A DNA stretch of 64,000 nt from Draconibacterium mangrovi (GCF_010586825.1 NZ_JAAAGB010000007.1:62001-126000); one strand, 5' to 3'. Counted from the stretch's first letter, positions 51,751 through 61,081 are shown. The notes: generated from the sequence alone by a model not told the origin. A program made the numbers and translations.

Positions 51751-52392
51751 TTGGATTTAACGGACAACATAAAAAACTTAGACGACCTGAATGCATACAA
51801 AACCCGCGTTCAGTACCTAAAAGGCGAAACGATTTTTAAACAGGGGGCGTTTGCACCTTATGTAATGTACGTTGTTGAGGGGCTGGTAAAAGTTTACCTG
51901 CAAACCGGGATTGACAAAAATATGAGTATCAGTGTGGCTTCCGAAGGCGAATTTCTGGCGTTTTCGTCGGTGTTTGGCGAGCCGGTTCACACTTACTCGG
52001 CGCAGGCCATCTGCAATACGCAAATTTGTATGATCGAAAAGGAAAGCCTGAAACAGATTTTGCTCGATAACCCGGAGTTTGCCTTAAAAATTACCTCACA
52101 GAACTACCAAAACGAAAGGCATTTGTTTGAAGTAATAAAAAACATTTCGTACAAACAAATGCGCGGAAAACTGGCTTCTGCCCTGCTCTACCTTAGTCAG
52201 GAAGAGTTTCTGAAGAAGAATATTTTTGAGTTTCTTACCCGTCAGGATATTGCTGATTTTGCGTCTATATCGGCAGAAAGTGCCATTAAGTTTCTGAAAG
52301 AATTTGAGAAAGAAAACATTATAACACTTAATGGCAAAAACATTATTATTGACGATGCGGCTCAATTGCTGAATATCAGCAAAAACGGCTAA
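51751..52392 (+). CDS. Crp/Fnr-family transcriptional regulator
   Basis: A 213-residue regulator with an N-terminal cyclic-nucleotide-binding-type beta-roll (VQYLKGETIFKQGAFAPYVMYVVEGLVKVYLQ) and a C-terminal helix-turn-helix (LTRQDIADFASISAESAIKFLKEF). The Cys set needed for an Fnr-type iron-sulfur cluster is absent, so it would sense another effector or nothing bound by Cys. The only plausible start in frame is TTG at 51751, 20 bases after a good -7 element. It is divergent from the four-gene thiol operon, which is the most likely target. Confidence 0.85.
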   Translation: MDLTDNIKNLDDLNAYKTRVQYLKGETIFKQGAFAPYVMYVVEGLVKVYLQTGIDKNMSISVASEGEFLAFSSVFGEPVHTYSAQAICNTQICMIEKESLKQILLDNPEFALKITSQNYQNERHLFEVIKNISYKQMRGKLASALLYLSQEEFLKKNIFEFLTRQDIADFASISAESAIKFLKEFEKENIITLNGKNIIIDDAAQLLNISKNG

Positions 52393-52542
52393 CATTAAAT
52401 GATTAGTAATATATATTATCTCTTCACTTCATTGTTTTTCACCCGCTTATTTTGTACTTTAAAAATCAAATACTATCGTCACATAAGGCGTATATTATTA
52501 AATTCAATCGTATTCGAAATAATTCAACATTTTTACATCTAA

Positions 52543-53295
52543 ATGGTAAATCATCAGGAATCATCACCGATCAATATAAATCCACCATCAAGGAGTAAAA
52601 ATGTATTTTCCGACATTAAAAATTTCTTAATCAAAAAACCCAAAAAGCCCACATTAATAAAGTTTGAATCAGAAGAAACCCGCAAAGAATACAACCGGCG
52701 GGTGCTGCAGCGTGTAGGTATCGATGTGAATAAAAACTTTGTTCTAAATGTTCATAAAATTGGTGTAAATGCTCCGGTTGGCTATATCTTCAATGAATTA
52801 CTCAACTGGAACGGCGATTCAACCTGCTGGCCTAACCATGTGGCCAAAGTTGAACGTATTAATAATAACATTGAAAATATCGAGATTCTTCCGTTTGGTC
52901 TTAAAAAGTATCCTTTTGGTTTTAAAAAGAACTTTTTAGGTATGAACTTAATTCCCTTGTTTAAACTGCATTCAATACGAATAAAAAGCACTCCCGATGC
53001 TTTTGATTTCGACAATGCCCGCTATTTATTGTACGACTGCACCGGTGGATATCCAATTGGTATTTTTGTTATGTACGTACGTTCACCGATTGAAGAGATG
53101 GGCGAAATAGCTCAATCCCAGCTCATATTTGCCGTGAGTTTTAATTTTTACGGAAAAGAAAAAGAGGCCAACAAGCTGGTAAATAAAATTTGGGAGAGTG
53201 TGCATAACCGGGTTACTTCAAATGTTTTAAACCGGGTTAAACAGTTAAGCGAATGGCGCTTGCAAAAGATGGCTAACGATATGGAGTATTTATAG
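52543..53295 (+). CDS. conserved hypothetical protein, possible SRPBCC/START-like fold
   Basis: A 250-residue soluble protein that I do not recognise with certainty. No signal peptide or membrane segment is clear. The stretch NVHKIGVNAPVGYIFNELLNW has the N-terminal strand-helix look of SRPBCC (START-like) ligand-binding proteins, and GDSTCWPNHVAKVERI follows, with later beta strands and a C-terminal amphipathic helix (VNKIWESVHNRVTSNVLNRV). It faces a geranylgeranyl-reductase-type flavoprotein gene, with the two ends 49 bases apart. A lipid- or isoprenoid-related role is a weak guess. Confidence 0.5.
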   Translation: MVNHQESSPININPPSRSKNVFSDIKNFLIKKPKKPTLIKFESEETRKEYNRRVLQRVGIDVNKNFVLNVHKIGVNAPVGYIFNELLNWNGDSTCWPNHVAKVERINNNIENIEILPFGLKKYPFGFKKNFLGMNLIPLFKLHSIRIKSTPDAFDFDNARYLLYDCTGGYPIGIFVMYVRSPIEEMGEIAQSQLIFAVSFNFYGKEKEANKLVNKIWESVHNRVTSNVLNRVKQLSEWRLQKMANDMEYL

Positions 53296-53344
53296 TTGGT
53301 CTATTTTGTATCTGATCCATTAACCTTTCCAATCTAACTACTTT

Positions 53345-54718
53345 TCAATCCCCTTTTTCAGGCCTGTTAAATAGTCCATTTACCGTATTCGCCAGTAATA
53401 ACAGTATTGTTGCGGGATGCAATACCCGCCTAAAAATATCGGTGTACGGCGCACTTCCTGTAAACGTATCCCATAAAACCGAACTCATTCTTCGTTTATC
53501 GTTTACCTTCTTCTGTTCGTTAACTACCATGCGAAATATTCCTTTCTTGAGTGCTGATGATCTTTGGATGATCGTAGTCACCCAGAAAATAAATTTCCCA
53601 ATGGCATTGTCTCTGTTTAATCGGGTACATTCAGGTTGATAGTACTTTTTGAAATCGGATTCTGATACGCCATTGAACAAAGCTGTTTTTGCGGCCGCTT
53701 TGGCGGTTATATAAGCTGCTCCAATGCCGTCCTTGTATAACTTTGATGATGCCGAGTCGCCAATTAGCACCACCCGGTCAGAGTAGGCATAACGTGCATT
53801 TTTTATATTAATACCCGGAAAACATTGGCAGGGCGTTATTTTTTCGATATCCAATCTTTTCGGGAAACATCGTTGAACAGCCTTACTGTTTAGAAAGCTG
53901 TCAACTATTTCTCCGGTAATCTGCTTACCTAATAAAACCAGGGTTACGTATTGCCCTTTCGGAATGAGTGCCCCAAATTTTATGTTTTTCAGATTGAGAA
54001 GAAACACGTGCATCGAATTTCCAAAATACTGATTGATTAGTTCGTTGCCCAGTTTAAATTCGCATATAAAGGTTCTTGTTGTTTCTGGAGGAATAAAAGC
54101 CGGAGCAACTTTTTTAAAGAAAGAAAATGATCGTGGATTTAATCCCACCGACCCAACAACCAGGTCGTAATTCGCTGAATTTGTTTTCGTTTGAACATTA
54201 ATCCCCGACTCATCGCGTTCCAAATCAATTACCTTTTCATAAATTGTATTAACTCCTTTCTTTTGGCATAGCTCCAATAAATAATTGTCGAAACTAACCG
54301 AGTCAATGTTATCACTTCCAAGCGGGCCAAAACCTCGGAACATGGAGGCAATACGCTGCTCTTTCAATGGCGTTTTAATTAACGTTGCCCCCTGCTCCAT
54401 ATGCAAGGTATACGATTCAATTCCACGACGGATAACATTGGAAGGAAGCTTGATTCCGTCAGCAGACAAAGCCTGAACCAATGATTCGGAAACGATTCCT
54501 CCGCAACGGTTACAACCTGCCGGGCCTGCCACCTGAAAATTCTTTGCTTCGTAAATATCAATTTGGATGTTAATTCCTTTTTGTTCTGCAAAACCGAGCG
54601 CGAAGTAGGCGAAAAAACTTCCGGCCGGACCACCGCCAATAACAGCAATTTTAGAGCCATTACCGATATTAAAGTTTTTGTTTTTATTCACTTTCGCCAG
54701 GTTTAATTTAATACACAA
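53345..54718 (-). CDS. FAD-dependent oxidoreductase, geranylgeranyl reductase-like
   Basis: A 457-residue flavoprotein with the dinucleotide motif KIAVIGGGPAGSFFAYFAL near residue 25, preceded by a short charged leader, and the second FAD motif VVLIGDSASSKLYKDGIGAAYITA. The Cys pair in AGCNRCGGIVSESL resembles the CxxC of geranylgeranyl reductase-type enzymes. The end carries hydrophobic segments (ILLLLANTVNGLF), which suggests membrane association. This family saturates isoprenoid chains or acts on related lipids; the substrate here is unknown. A -7-like TACCTTTG lies upstream at 54744-54751 on the minus strand. Confidence 0.75.
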   Translation of the reverse strand: MCIKLNLAKVNKNKNFNIGNGSKIAVIGGGPAGSFFAYFALGFAEQKGINIQIDIYEAKNFQVAGPAGCNRCGGIVSESLVQALSADGIKLPSNVIRRGIESYTLHMEQGATLIKTPLKEQRIASMFRGFGPLGSDNIDSVSFDNYLLELCQKKGVNTIYEKVIDLERDESGINVQTKTNSANYDLVVGSVGLNPRSFSFFKKVAPAFIPPETTRTFICEFKLGNELINQYFGNSMHVFLLNLKNIKFGALIPKGQYVTLVLLGKQITGEIVDSFLNSKAVQRCFPKRLDIEKITPCQCFPGINIKNARYAYSDRVVLIGDSASSKLYKDGIGAAYITAKAAAKTALFNGVSESDFKKYYQPECTRLNRDNAIGKFIFWVTTIIQRSSALKKGIFRMVVNEQKKVNDKRRMSSVLWDTFTGSAPYTDIFRRVLHPATILLLLANTVNGLFNRPEKGD

Positions 54719-54983
54719 AACAAGTGCGAGGGAAAAGCTTTCTCAAAGGTATTGGGGAAAAACTTATAATTATTTGAACTGCCAATGGAATCTGAGTCCG
54801 GTATATTTACGTGTTATATACCTTTTTAATAACTTAAAGGTTACAATTTATCCGACTATGGCAGTAGCGTTTTGTGATTCGGCTGAATAATTTGGAATTC
54901 GTTTTAATCCATATAATGATTTGATAATTAAAAAAATCCATGTTCTTTTGTTGCATAGAATTTATAGGCACAGCACACTTAAT

Positions 54984-55400
54984 ATGAGACTTTCGGAAAC
55001 ACAAAAAGACCAAATAATAAATGAATTAAAGATTTCGGCCATCCGTAGTAGCGGTCCCGGCGGACAAAACGTTAACAAGGTAAACACTAAAATAGAACTA
55101 CGTTTTGACCTGATTGAGTCCACTCTATTTACCGAAACTCAAAAACAAAAGCTTGCCACTAAATTAAATAACCGAATAAATTCTGAAGGAGTAATTGTGC
55201 TTTTCGAGAGCAACGAACGCAGTCAATTAAAAAACAAACAGCAAGCCATCGCCAAGCTTATAGAGCTGATAGAAAAGGCCTTAACTCCTGTTAAACGGAG
55301 AGTAAAAACAAAGCCTACTATTTCGTCGAAATTAAAACGACTGGAAAAGAAAAAACAACAAGCAACTAAAAAACAACTGCGTCATCGGCCTGATTTGTAA
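54984..55400 (+). CDS. arfB: alternative ribosome-rescue factor ArfB (GGQ peptidyl-tRNA hydrolase)
   Basis: A 138-residue relative of class-I release factors that frees stalled ribosomes by hydrolysing peptidyl-tRNA. The GGQ catalytic loop is clear in RSSGPGGQNVNKV, and the basic C-terminal tail (KRRVKTKPTISSK, then KKKQQATKKQ) matches the part of ArfB that enters the empty mRNA channel. I chose the ATG at 54984 because the reading upstream (from 54921) is hydrophobic and atypical. Confidence 0.93.
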   Translation: MRLSETQKDQIINELKISAIRSSGPGGQNVNKVNTKIELRFDLIESTLFTETQKQKLATKLNNRINSEGVIVLFESNERSQLKNKQQAIAKLIELIEKALTPVKRRVKTKPTISSKLKRLEKKKQQATKKQLRHRPDL

Positions 55401-55655
55401 TTGGGGAAATTGATAAAATGATAAATTGTAAAACTGTTAAATTGAGCGTAAGTTAAACTATATGAAGAAGCTGTGTACAGCCAATGACAAACACATCTGC
55501 AATCAAAAATCGTTAATCATCATTCTTAAATATTTCAGTAGTTTTGTACCAAATTTTACCACAGACTTTACACTATGTTCTTTGTATTCTGATTTGTAGT
55601 TTGCCGGTATCAAAGTATTTTTTGTTTCTTTACAACTCAAATCTTAAAGTAAAGC

Positions 55656-56177
55656 ATGCGTAACATTCTGGAGAAAATAGGAAAAATGATCATCAACTTT
55701 GTTGACTGGTTTTATTTTCCATTCCTGCAATTTCTTCCGCGCGAAATCTTTCGCTATGCCGCCACCGGTGGAGTTAACACGCTGCTCGACATCAGTTTGT
55801 ATTTTATCTTCTATCGTTTTGTAATCAAAATGCAGATCGTTGATCTGGGGTTTATTGCAATTAGTCCGCACATTGCCGCTTTTCTTATTGTTTTTCCGAT
55901 AACCTTTATAAACGGTTTCTTTCTTGCGAAATATGTAACGTTTACTTCGTCGGAATTAAAAGGGCGCATTCAACTATTCAGGTATTTGCTTACCGTTGGC
56001 GGATCAATTCTGCTTAACTATATTTTTCTCAAATTCTTTGTTGAATATTGTGGCCTTTACGCCACGCTGTCGAAACTGTTAACTACCATTCTGGTAATTG
56101 TTTACAGCTATGTGGCTCAGCGTTATTTTACCTTCAAAACGGGTAAAAAGCTGCTTGCAGCCCGAAATCGTTCGTAA
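55656..56177 (+). CDS. GtrA-family membrane protein
   Basis: A 173-residue protein with about four transmembrane helices and the family marks FRYAATGGVNTLLDISLYFI, FINGFFLAKYVTF and VYSYVAQRYFTF. GtrA proteins are thought to flip polyprenyl-phosphate-linked sugars across the membrane for surface polysaccharide modification. No glycosyltransferase is next to it. It is followed 54 bases later by a CPBP protease gene on the same strand. Confidence 0.9.
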   Translation: MRNILEKIGKMIINFVDWFYFPFLQFLPREIFRYAATGGVNTLLDISLYFIFYRFVIKMQIVDLGFIAISPHIAAFLIVFPITFINGFFLAKYVTFTSSELKGRIQLFRYLLTVGGSILLNYIFLKFFVEYCGLYATLSKLLTTILVIVYSYVAQRYFTFKTGKKLLAARNRS

Positions 56178-56231
56178 AAATTCACTCTGGTTAACATTTG
56201 TTTTGCGGATTGTACTATATTTATTAGCCGT

Positions 56232-57050
56232 ATGGAAGAGTACCGTATTAAATATTATCCAACCATTTTACAGGGCATTCACCTTGTAATTCTTTACATT
56301 TTTATTCAAACCGTTGTTGATTTTCCGTTGGCCGTAATCGATTATTACAAAGGCACCGAATACCTTTATAATCCCGTCAAAAAAATTGCACTTGGCGTAG
56401 GTTCTGTAGTGTTTATTCTTCTTTACGGAATCCGAAAAGCAAAAGCTCCGGTTTTGGAAATCTTCCCCATTAAACTTTTTAATCCATTGGTGTTTATTCC
56501 AGTCGTAACATTTCTTTGGGGTGCGCATAATATTCTTGAAGATGTTAACATATGGGTTGAAAAGCTATTACCTGCCCCACCCTGGTTTTGGGAACTTTTC
56601 GATCGTATTTTTGAAGGCGACTATGGTTTTATGGGCGCTTTCCTGAAAGTAGCTGTTATTGCGCCTGTTATTGAAGAACTAATCTTCAGAGGCCTGATAA
56701 TTAATGGTTTCCGGAAGAATTACAATGGTTTTGTTGCCGTATTTATGTCGGCACTTTTGTTTTCCCTTTTTCATTTAAATCCATGGCAAATGCCGGCTAC
56801 GTTTCTGCTGGGGCTACTGCTGGGCTGGTTAATGTTGCGTACCAATAATATTTTTGTTGCTATTATCGGTCACTCCATAAATAATGCGATGGTGTTGCTA
56901 ACCGTTACCTACTGGCAACAAATTCGCGAACATTCCATCTATCTTTTAGAGCGAAATAACCTGTTGCTTCTAAGTGCACTTGTTATGGCCCTTTCTGTAG
57001 TGCTGATGTATTTCACAAGTATTCCGTGGTTTGGCAAACGCCGACGATAA
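56232..57050 (+). CDS. CPBP-family intramembrane metalloprotease
   Basis: A 272-residue polytopic membrane protein with the CPBP (CAAX-protease and bacteriocin-processing) catalytic motifs: Glu148-Glu149 with Arg153 (EELIFRG), His181 (FSLFHLN) and His214 (IGHSINN). These residues form the putative metal or general-base site inside the membrane. Bacterial members act in immunity to peptides, protein processing or signalling; the target here is unknown. Start at the ATG at 56232. Confidence 0.9.
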   Translation: MEEYRIKYYPTILQGIHLVILYIFIQTVVDFPLAVIDYYKGTEYLYNPVKKIALGVGSVVFILLYGIRKAKAPVLEIFPIKLFNPLVFIPVVTFLWGAHNILEDVNIWVEKLLPAPPWFWELFDRIFEGDYGFMGAFLKVAVIAPVIEELIFRGLIINGFRKNYNGFVAVFMSALLFSLFHLNPWQMPATFLLGLLLGWLMLRTNNIFVAIIGHSINNAMVLLTVTYWQQIREHSIYLLERNNLLLLSALVMALSVVLMYFTSIPWFGKRRR

Positions 57051-57125
57051 GCGCTTGTTCACCGAAAATTTTCAACCCGATAAAGAGGAAACACTATTTT
57101 TACGCCCGTAATTAATATTCTAAAT

Positions 57126-57605
57126 ATGGACATTCTATTAATCGTTTTAGGAGCAGTTTTTATTGTCAGCGGAGTTTTAGGTTGCGTTTTGCCAATCATT
57201 CCGGGGCCTCCATTAAGTTATATTGGTCTTTTGTTGCTGCATTTTACCGAACGTTATCAGTTCTCTTCAAAGTTTCTGATTATATGGGCTATAATTACGG
57301 TGGTAGTGTATGCACTCGATTACCTGATTCCTGCATGGGGAACCAAAAAATTCGGCGGAAGTAAACGTGGCGTATGGGGCAGCATTATCGGCCTGGTAAT
57401 AGGAATGTTCTTCTTCCCTCCTTTTGGCATAATAATCGGCCTGTTTGTTGGTGCTGTAATTGGAGAACTTACCGTAGGGAAAGACTCGGGAGCAGCCTTA
57501 AAATCGGGTTTTGGATCGTTTATGGGATTTTTGGCAGGGACATTGCTAAAACTTATCGCATCGGGAATGATGACCTGGTATTTCGTAAAAGAAATGATTG
57601 TTTAA
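57126..57605 (+). CDS. DUF456 membrane protein
   Basis: A 159-residue membrane protein with four hydrophobic segments and many Gly (VSGVLGCVLPIIPGPPLSYI, then a glycine-rich FFFPPFGIIIGLFVGAVIGEL segment, cut here by length). This matches the DUF456 family (YqgC-like) of unknown function. It ends 93 bases before the PBP1A gene. Confidence 0.85.
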   Translation: MDILLIVLGAVFIVSGVLGCVLPIIPGPPLSYIGLLLLHFTERYQFSSKFLIIWAIITVVVYALDYLIPAWGTKKFGGSKRGVWGSIIGLVIGMFFFPPFGIIIGLFVGAVIGELTVGKDSGAALKSGFGSFMGFLAGTLLKLIASGMMTWYFVKEMIV

Positions 57606-57686
57606 CAATTAGAATATAAACAAAGCCCCGTTTATAATATTTTCAATTCATTTTAGTTTGATAACCAAGAACATTGTTTAAAATAA

Positions 57687-57694
57687 TACTTTTG
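57687..57694 (+). promoter_or_regulatory. -7-type element abutting the GTG start of the PBP gene
   Basis: TACTTTTG matches TAnnTTTG and ends 4 bases before the GTG at 57699, the same spacing as at 9495-9507. The nearest TTTG upstream (57657-57660) is 26 bases away, longer than usual. Confidence 0.4.
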
Positions 57695-57698
57695 TCGC

Positions 57699-60077
57699 GT
57701 GGCAAAAAAGACAACAAATACAACTTCCCGGACCAAAAAGCCGGTGAACAGAAAAAAAGGTAAATCGAAGAAAACAGGTAAAAAATATCCGTTACTCAGG
57801 TTTATTTTTAAAGCCGGAGTGGTATTGTTCTTACTCGGATGTTTGTTCTTTATCATGGTTTTCCTGGGCGTATTGGGCCCGGTTCCTTCAAAGACGCAGT
57901 TACATCAGATAAACAATCCACTGGCTTCGGAAGTATATTCTGTCGACGGAAAAATACTTGGCCGGTATTACGTCGAGAATCGAAGTTATGTCTCATTCGA
58001 CGAAATTTCACCGAATGTAATAAATGCCCTTGTTGCCACTGAAGATTCGCGTTTTTACGAGCATCGCGGTATTGACGAAATTGCCCTTGCACGGGTGCTT
58101 TTTAAATCGATTATTTTACGTAACGATGCTGCCGGCGGTGGAAGTACCATCAGTCAGCAAATTGCCAAGAACCTCTTTCCCCGCGTTGATTACGGGCCAT
58201 TATCGATGCCGGTGAATAAACTGCGCGAAGCAATTATTGCTTATCGTTTGGAGCGCATTTATAACAAACAGGAAATTCTGGCTTTATACCTTAACACTGT
58301 TCCTTTTGCCGAAAACACTTTTGGAATTGAGGTAGCTGCTGAGCGTTTTTTCTCTAAATCGCCCAAAAGTTTGGATGTGCACGAAGCGGCAGTTTTGGTG
58401 GGCATGTTAAAAGCCAACAACTATTACAATCCGCGAACTCATCCCGAGCGTGCCTTAGGCCGCCGAAATGTGGTGATCGACCTGATGGTAAAGAATAATT
58501 ACCTGAATGCCGCCGATGCTGCCAAATACAAAGAAAAGTCGCTTGGAATGCATTACCGCCTGATTTCATATAATCAGGGACCTGCTCCGTATTTTCTGGA
58601 GCGTTTAAAGCCCGAATTATTGGAATGGTGCGAGGACAATGTGAATGAAAACGGCCAGCCATACAACCTTTACACTGATGGTTTGAAGATTACCACTAGT
58701 ATCGATTATAATCTTCAGCGCTACGCACAGCAGTCGGTTAAAGAGTACATGAAAAACCTGCAAACGGTATTCGACAACCACTGGAAATCGAGAGATATTT
58801 TCAGAGAGAAACCGGAAGTATTAAAAAGTGCTATTCAGAACCTGAATACCAGCGGAGACAGCTATGCTGATGAGTTGAAAAAATATTCGGCAAAAACGCA
58901 TGCCTCGTTATTTACCTGGGATGGTGTTGAAAATATGGAGGTTTCGCGCCTCGATTCTTTAAAACACTACCTGAAAATGCTAAATGCCGGATTTATTGCT
59001 ATCGATCCACACACTTCGCATTTAAAAGCCTGGGTTGGCGGAATCGATTACCGCTTTTTTAAATACGACCATGTTACTGCTCCGCGACAAACCGGATCAA
59101 CATTTAAACCGTTTGTTTACCTGGCAGCGTTGGAAGAAGATATTTCGGCAGATACCTATTTTGTAAATCAATACAAGGTTTACGAAGAGTATAAAGACTG
59201 GGCACCGCGGAATTCGCACAACGAATATGGCGGCTACTACTCCATGAAAGGAGCTTTGGCAAAATCGTTAAACACCGTTTCGGTTGATGTATTGTTGGAA
59301 GCCGGAATTGATGAAACCATTGATATTGCCCGGGATCTTGGCATTTCGGCCGATCTCCCCGATTATCCTTCTCTGGCACTAGGAGTAGCTTCAGTTTCAC
59401 TAAAAGAAATGGTGGAAGCTTTTGCCGGCATTGTAAACGATGGAAAACCGGTAAAAGCGAATTACCTGTTGCAAATTGCCGATAAGAACGGAAAAGTTCT
59501 AGAAACATTTAATTATGATTTGCCTTACGAGCCGGTGGTTTCACCTGAAAATTGCAGGGCGGTAATAAATATGATGGAAGCAGTTGTCGACGGCGGAACC
59601 GGACGGGGCATCCGTACCGTTTATAAAATTCCGGGCGATTTTGCCGGGAAAACCGGTACAACACAAAATAACTCGGATGGCTGGTTTATCGGTCTTACAC
59701 CCGAACTGGTAACCGGTTGCTGGGTAGGCGCCGACGATCCGCGTGTACATTTCCGTACAACAACCTATGGGCAGGGTGCATACATGGCTTTGCCTATTGT
59801 TGGAAAGTTCTTTTATAAAACTTACCACGACAAAAAATTTGAACACCTGCAATACAGCACTTTCCCCGATCCTGAACCGGAATTACTGGCTATGTTAAAT
59901 GAACCGGAATACAAGGAAGTACTGGACATTGAAAAACACGGCTTCGATTTTGCCGGTATTTTTGGGAAGAAAGAAAACGAAAACCTGAAAGACCGGCCTG
60001 ACGTTAAAGCGGAAGAGAAAGAAAAAGGTCAGCTCTGGAAAAAAATCAAAGGTATATTTAGTAAAAAAGACAAGTAG
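57699..60077 (+). CDS. bifunctional penicillin-binding protein 1A-type peptidoglycan synthase
   Basis: A 792-residue class-A PBP that polymerises glycan strands and cross-links peptides. A basic N-terminus of about 35 residues precedes one transmembrane helix (about 37-60). The transglycosylase domain (GT51) has EDSRFYEHRGID and GGSTISQQIAKNLF. The transpeptidase domain has the active-site GSTFKP with catalytic Ser, SLN (AKSLNTVSVD) and KTGTT. A charged, disordered tail follows. The GTG start is supported by the lack of any other start before the membrane helix. It is followed 5 bases later by the convergent trmO stop codon. Confidence 0.92.
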   Translation: MAKKTTNTTSRTKKPVNRKKGKSKKTGKKYPLLRFIFKAGVVLFLLGCLFFIMVFLGVLGPVPSKTQLHQINNPLASEVYSVDGKILGRYYVENRSYVSFDEISPNVINALVATEDSRFYEHRGIDEIALARVLFKSIILRNDAAGGGSTISQQIAKNLFPRVDYGPLSMPVNKLREAIIAYRLERIYNKQEILALYLNTVPFAENTFGIEVAAERFFSKSPKSLDVHEAAVLVGMLKANNYYNPRTHPERALGRRNVVIDLMVKNNYLNAADAAKYKEKSLGMHYRLISYNQGPAPYFLERLKPELLEWCEDNVNENGQPYNLYTDGLKITTSIDYNLQRYAQQSVKEYMKNLQTVFDNHWKSRDIFREKPEVLKSAIQNLNTSGDSYADELKKYSAKTHASLFTWDGVENMEVSRLDSLKHYLKMLNAGFIAIDPHTSHLKAWVGGIDYRFFKYDHVTAPRQTGSTFKPFVYLAALEEDISADTYFVNQYKVYEEYKDWAPRNSHNEYGGYYSMKGALAKSLNTVSVDVLLEAGIDETIDIARDLGISADLPDYPSLALGVASVSLKEMVEAFAGIVNDGKPVKANYLLQIADKNGKVLETFNYDLPYEPVVSPENCRAVINMMEAVVDGGTGRGIRTVYKIPGDFAGKTGTTQNNSDGWFIGLTPELVTGCWVGADDPRVHFRTTTYGQGAYMALPIVGKFFYKTYHDKKFEHLQYSTFPDPEPELLAMLNEPEYKEVLDIEKHGFDFAGIFGKKENENLKDRPDVKAEEKEKGQLWKKIKGIFSKKDK

Positions 60078-60082
60078 AGCAA

Positions 60083-60577
60083 TTAAGCAAAACGATCATC
60101 GGAACGGTGTTTAGCAGGTAAATCATCGTCTTTCGAGTCCAGCCAACCACTAATCGCATCGGGCCGGTTATCCACTTGCCTGAAAAAAGGTTTGATATCG
60201 ATCAGTGGTGTTCCGTCCAGCATATCGGCACCTCGAAACCAGATTTTATTTCCTTCAATTTTAAGTAACTCAACGGTTGACAATCCAATTGGCGACGGGC
60301 GTTTGGGCGATCGTGTGGCAAAAACACCGTGCTCTTTGTCGTCCATAAAAGGTTTTACTTTTAGTTTATAGCCGTCAACACGATGAAGATGGTAAAGCAA
60401 AATCAAATTCGAAAAGCCTTCGAGCCCTTCCAGGGCAGCTGCTAATTGTGGTTCCAACTCAATGATGCCGGTGTACTCTTTTGCACCTACCGACTGAATC
60501 GGAATGTTTGCAATTGTTTTATGTGGTGTAGAAATCGTACCTATTATACTCAATTCAACTTTTTCTAATTCTTTCAT
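60083..60577 (-). CDS. trmO: tRNA (N6-threonylcarbamoyladenosine(37)-N6)-methyltransferase TrmO
   Basis: A 164-residue SAM-dependent enzyme of the TsaA/TrmO family that methylates t6A at position 37 of threonine tRNAs. Family marks are IGTISTPHK at the start, LDGFSNLILLYHLHRV-like spacing (LEGFSNLILLYHLHRV) and FATRSPKRPSPIGLSTVELL, which contains the conserved RSPxRPNxIG-type block, followed by DGTPLIDIKPF. A short tail ends in DDRFA. It converges on the PBP1A gene. Confidence 0.92.
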   Translation of the reverse strand: MKELEKVELSIIGTISTPHKTIANIPIQSVGAKEYTGIIELEPQLAAALEGLEGFSNLILLYHLHRVDGYKLKVKPFMDDKEHGVFATRSPKRPSPIGLSTVELLKIEGNKIWFRGADMLDGTPLIDIKPFFRQVDNRPDAISGWLDSKDDDLPAKHRSDDRFA

Positions 60578-60697
60578 AATCTGTCTTTTGAACTGATGAT
60601 CAAAATAGTAAATAAAACAGAAATAGCTGTTGCTATTTTTTTCTTATTCGTGTGCTAAAATATTTTTTAATTTTTACTTAAATTAGCAGCCACAATT

Positions 60698-60774
60698 CGG
60701 GATGTAGCGCAGTCCGGTAGCGTACGTCGTTCGGGACGACGGGGTCGCAGGTTCAAATCCTGTCATCCCGACCA
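60698..60774 (+). tRNA. tRNA-Pro, anticodon CGG
   Basis: A full cloverleaf: acceptor CGGGATG (60698-60704) with CATCCCG (60764-60770), D-stem GCGC with GCGT, anticodon stem CGTCG with CGACG around a 7-base loop whose anticodon is CGG at 60732-60734, a 5-base variable loop, T-stem GCAGG with CCTGT around TTCAAAT, discriminator A and an encoded CCA. It reads CCG codons. Confidence 0.97.
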
Positions 60775-60779
60775 AATGG

Positions 60780-60812
60780 AACCTTTCCGCGTTTGCGGGA
60801 GGGTTTTATTTT
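60780..60812 (+). terminator. terminator of the tRNA-Pro gene
   Basis: AACCTTTCCGC (60780-60790) pairs with GCGGGAGGGTT (60795-60805) through 11 pairs, three of them G-U, followed by a T-rich tail. Confidence 0.8.
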
Positions 60813-61043
60813 TGGAATAAAACAGGATGACAATCGAAGTGAAACTCTAAAAAGAAAACGCTTTGAACGAAGTGAGAGAAAGGTTTTAGGTTGAGTATCC
60901 CTCCTTTTAGGATTCAATGTCAAATAAATCCTGTCGTCTCTCGGATAAGCAAGTAGCATAAAATACACCGTAAAAATACCACCCAAAAAGGTACCTATCC
61001 AGTGACCTTTGAATTTTTCCTACTTAGAGGTTACCTAGAAACC
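60813..61043. other. intergenic interval downstream of the tRNA, with echoes of the tRNA 3' end
   Basis: No credible gene. AAATCCTGTCGTC at 60926-60938 matches AAATCCTGTCATC in the tRNA (60755-60767) at 12 of 13 bases, and a GGATGACA near 60824 is shared with the complement of the tRNA end. Confidence 0.4.
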
Positions 61044-61081
61044 ATAAAAAAAGAGGATTGACACTAAACAACCCTCTTCTA
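61044..61081 (-). terminator. intrinsic terminator of the small helical protein gene
   Basis: On the minus strand AGAGG pairs with CCTCT across a long loop and is followed by a run of T. It is about 20 bases past the stop codon. Confidence 0.6.

Noticed and set aside
60753-60986. 77-residue open frame (minus strand) overlapping the tRNA
   Set aside because: It covers the 3' part of tRNA-Pro and its terminator and is very basic. It is not a real gene.
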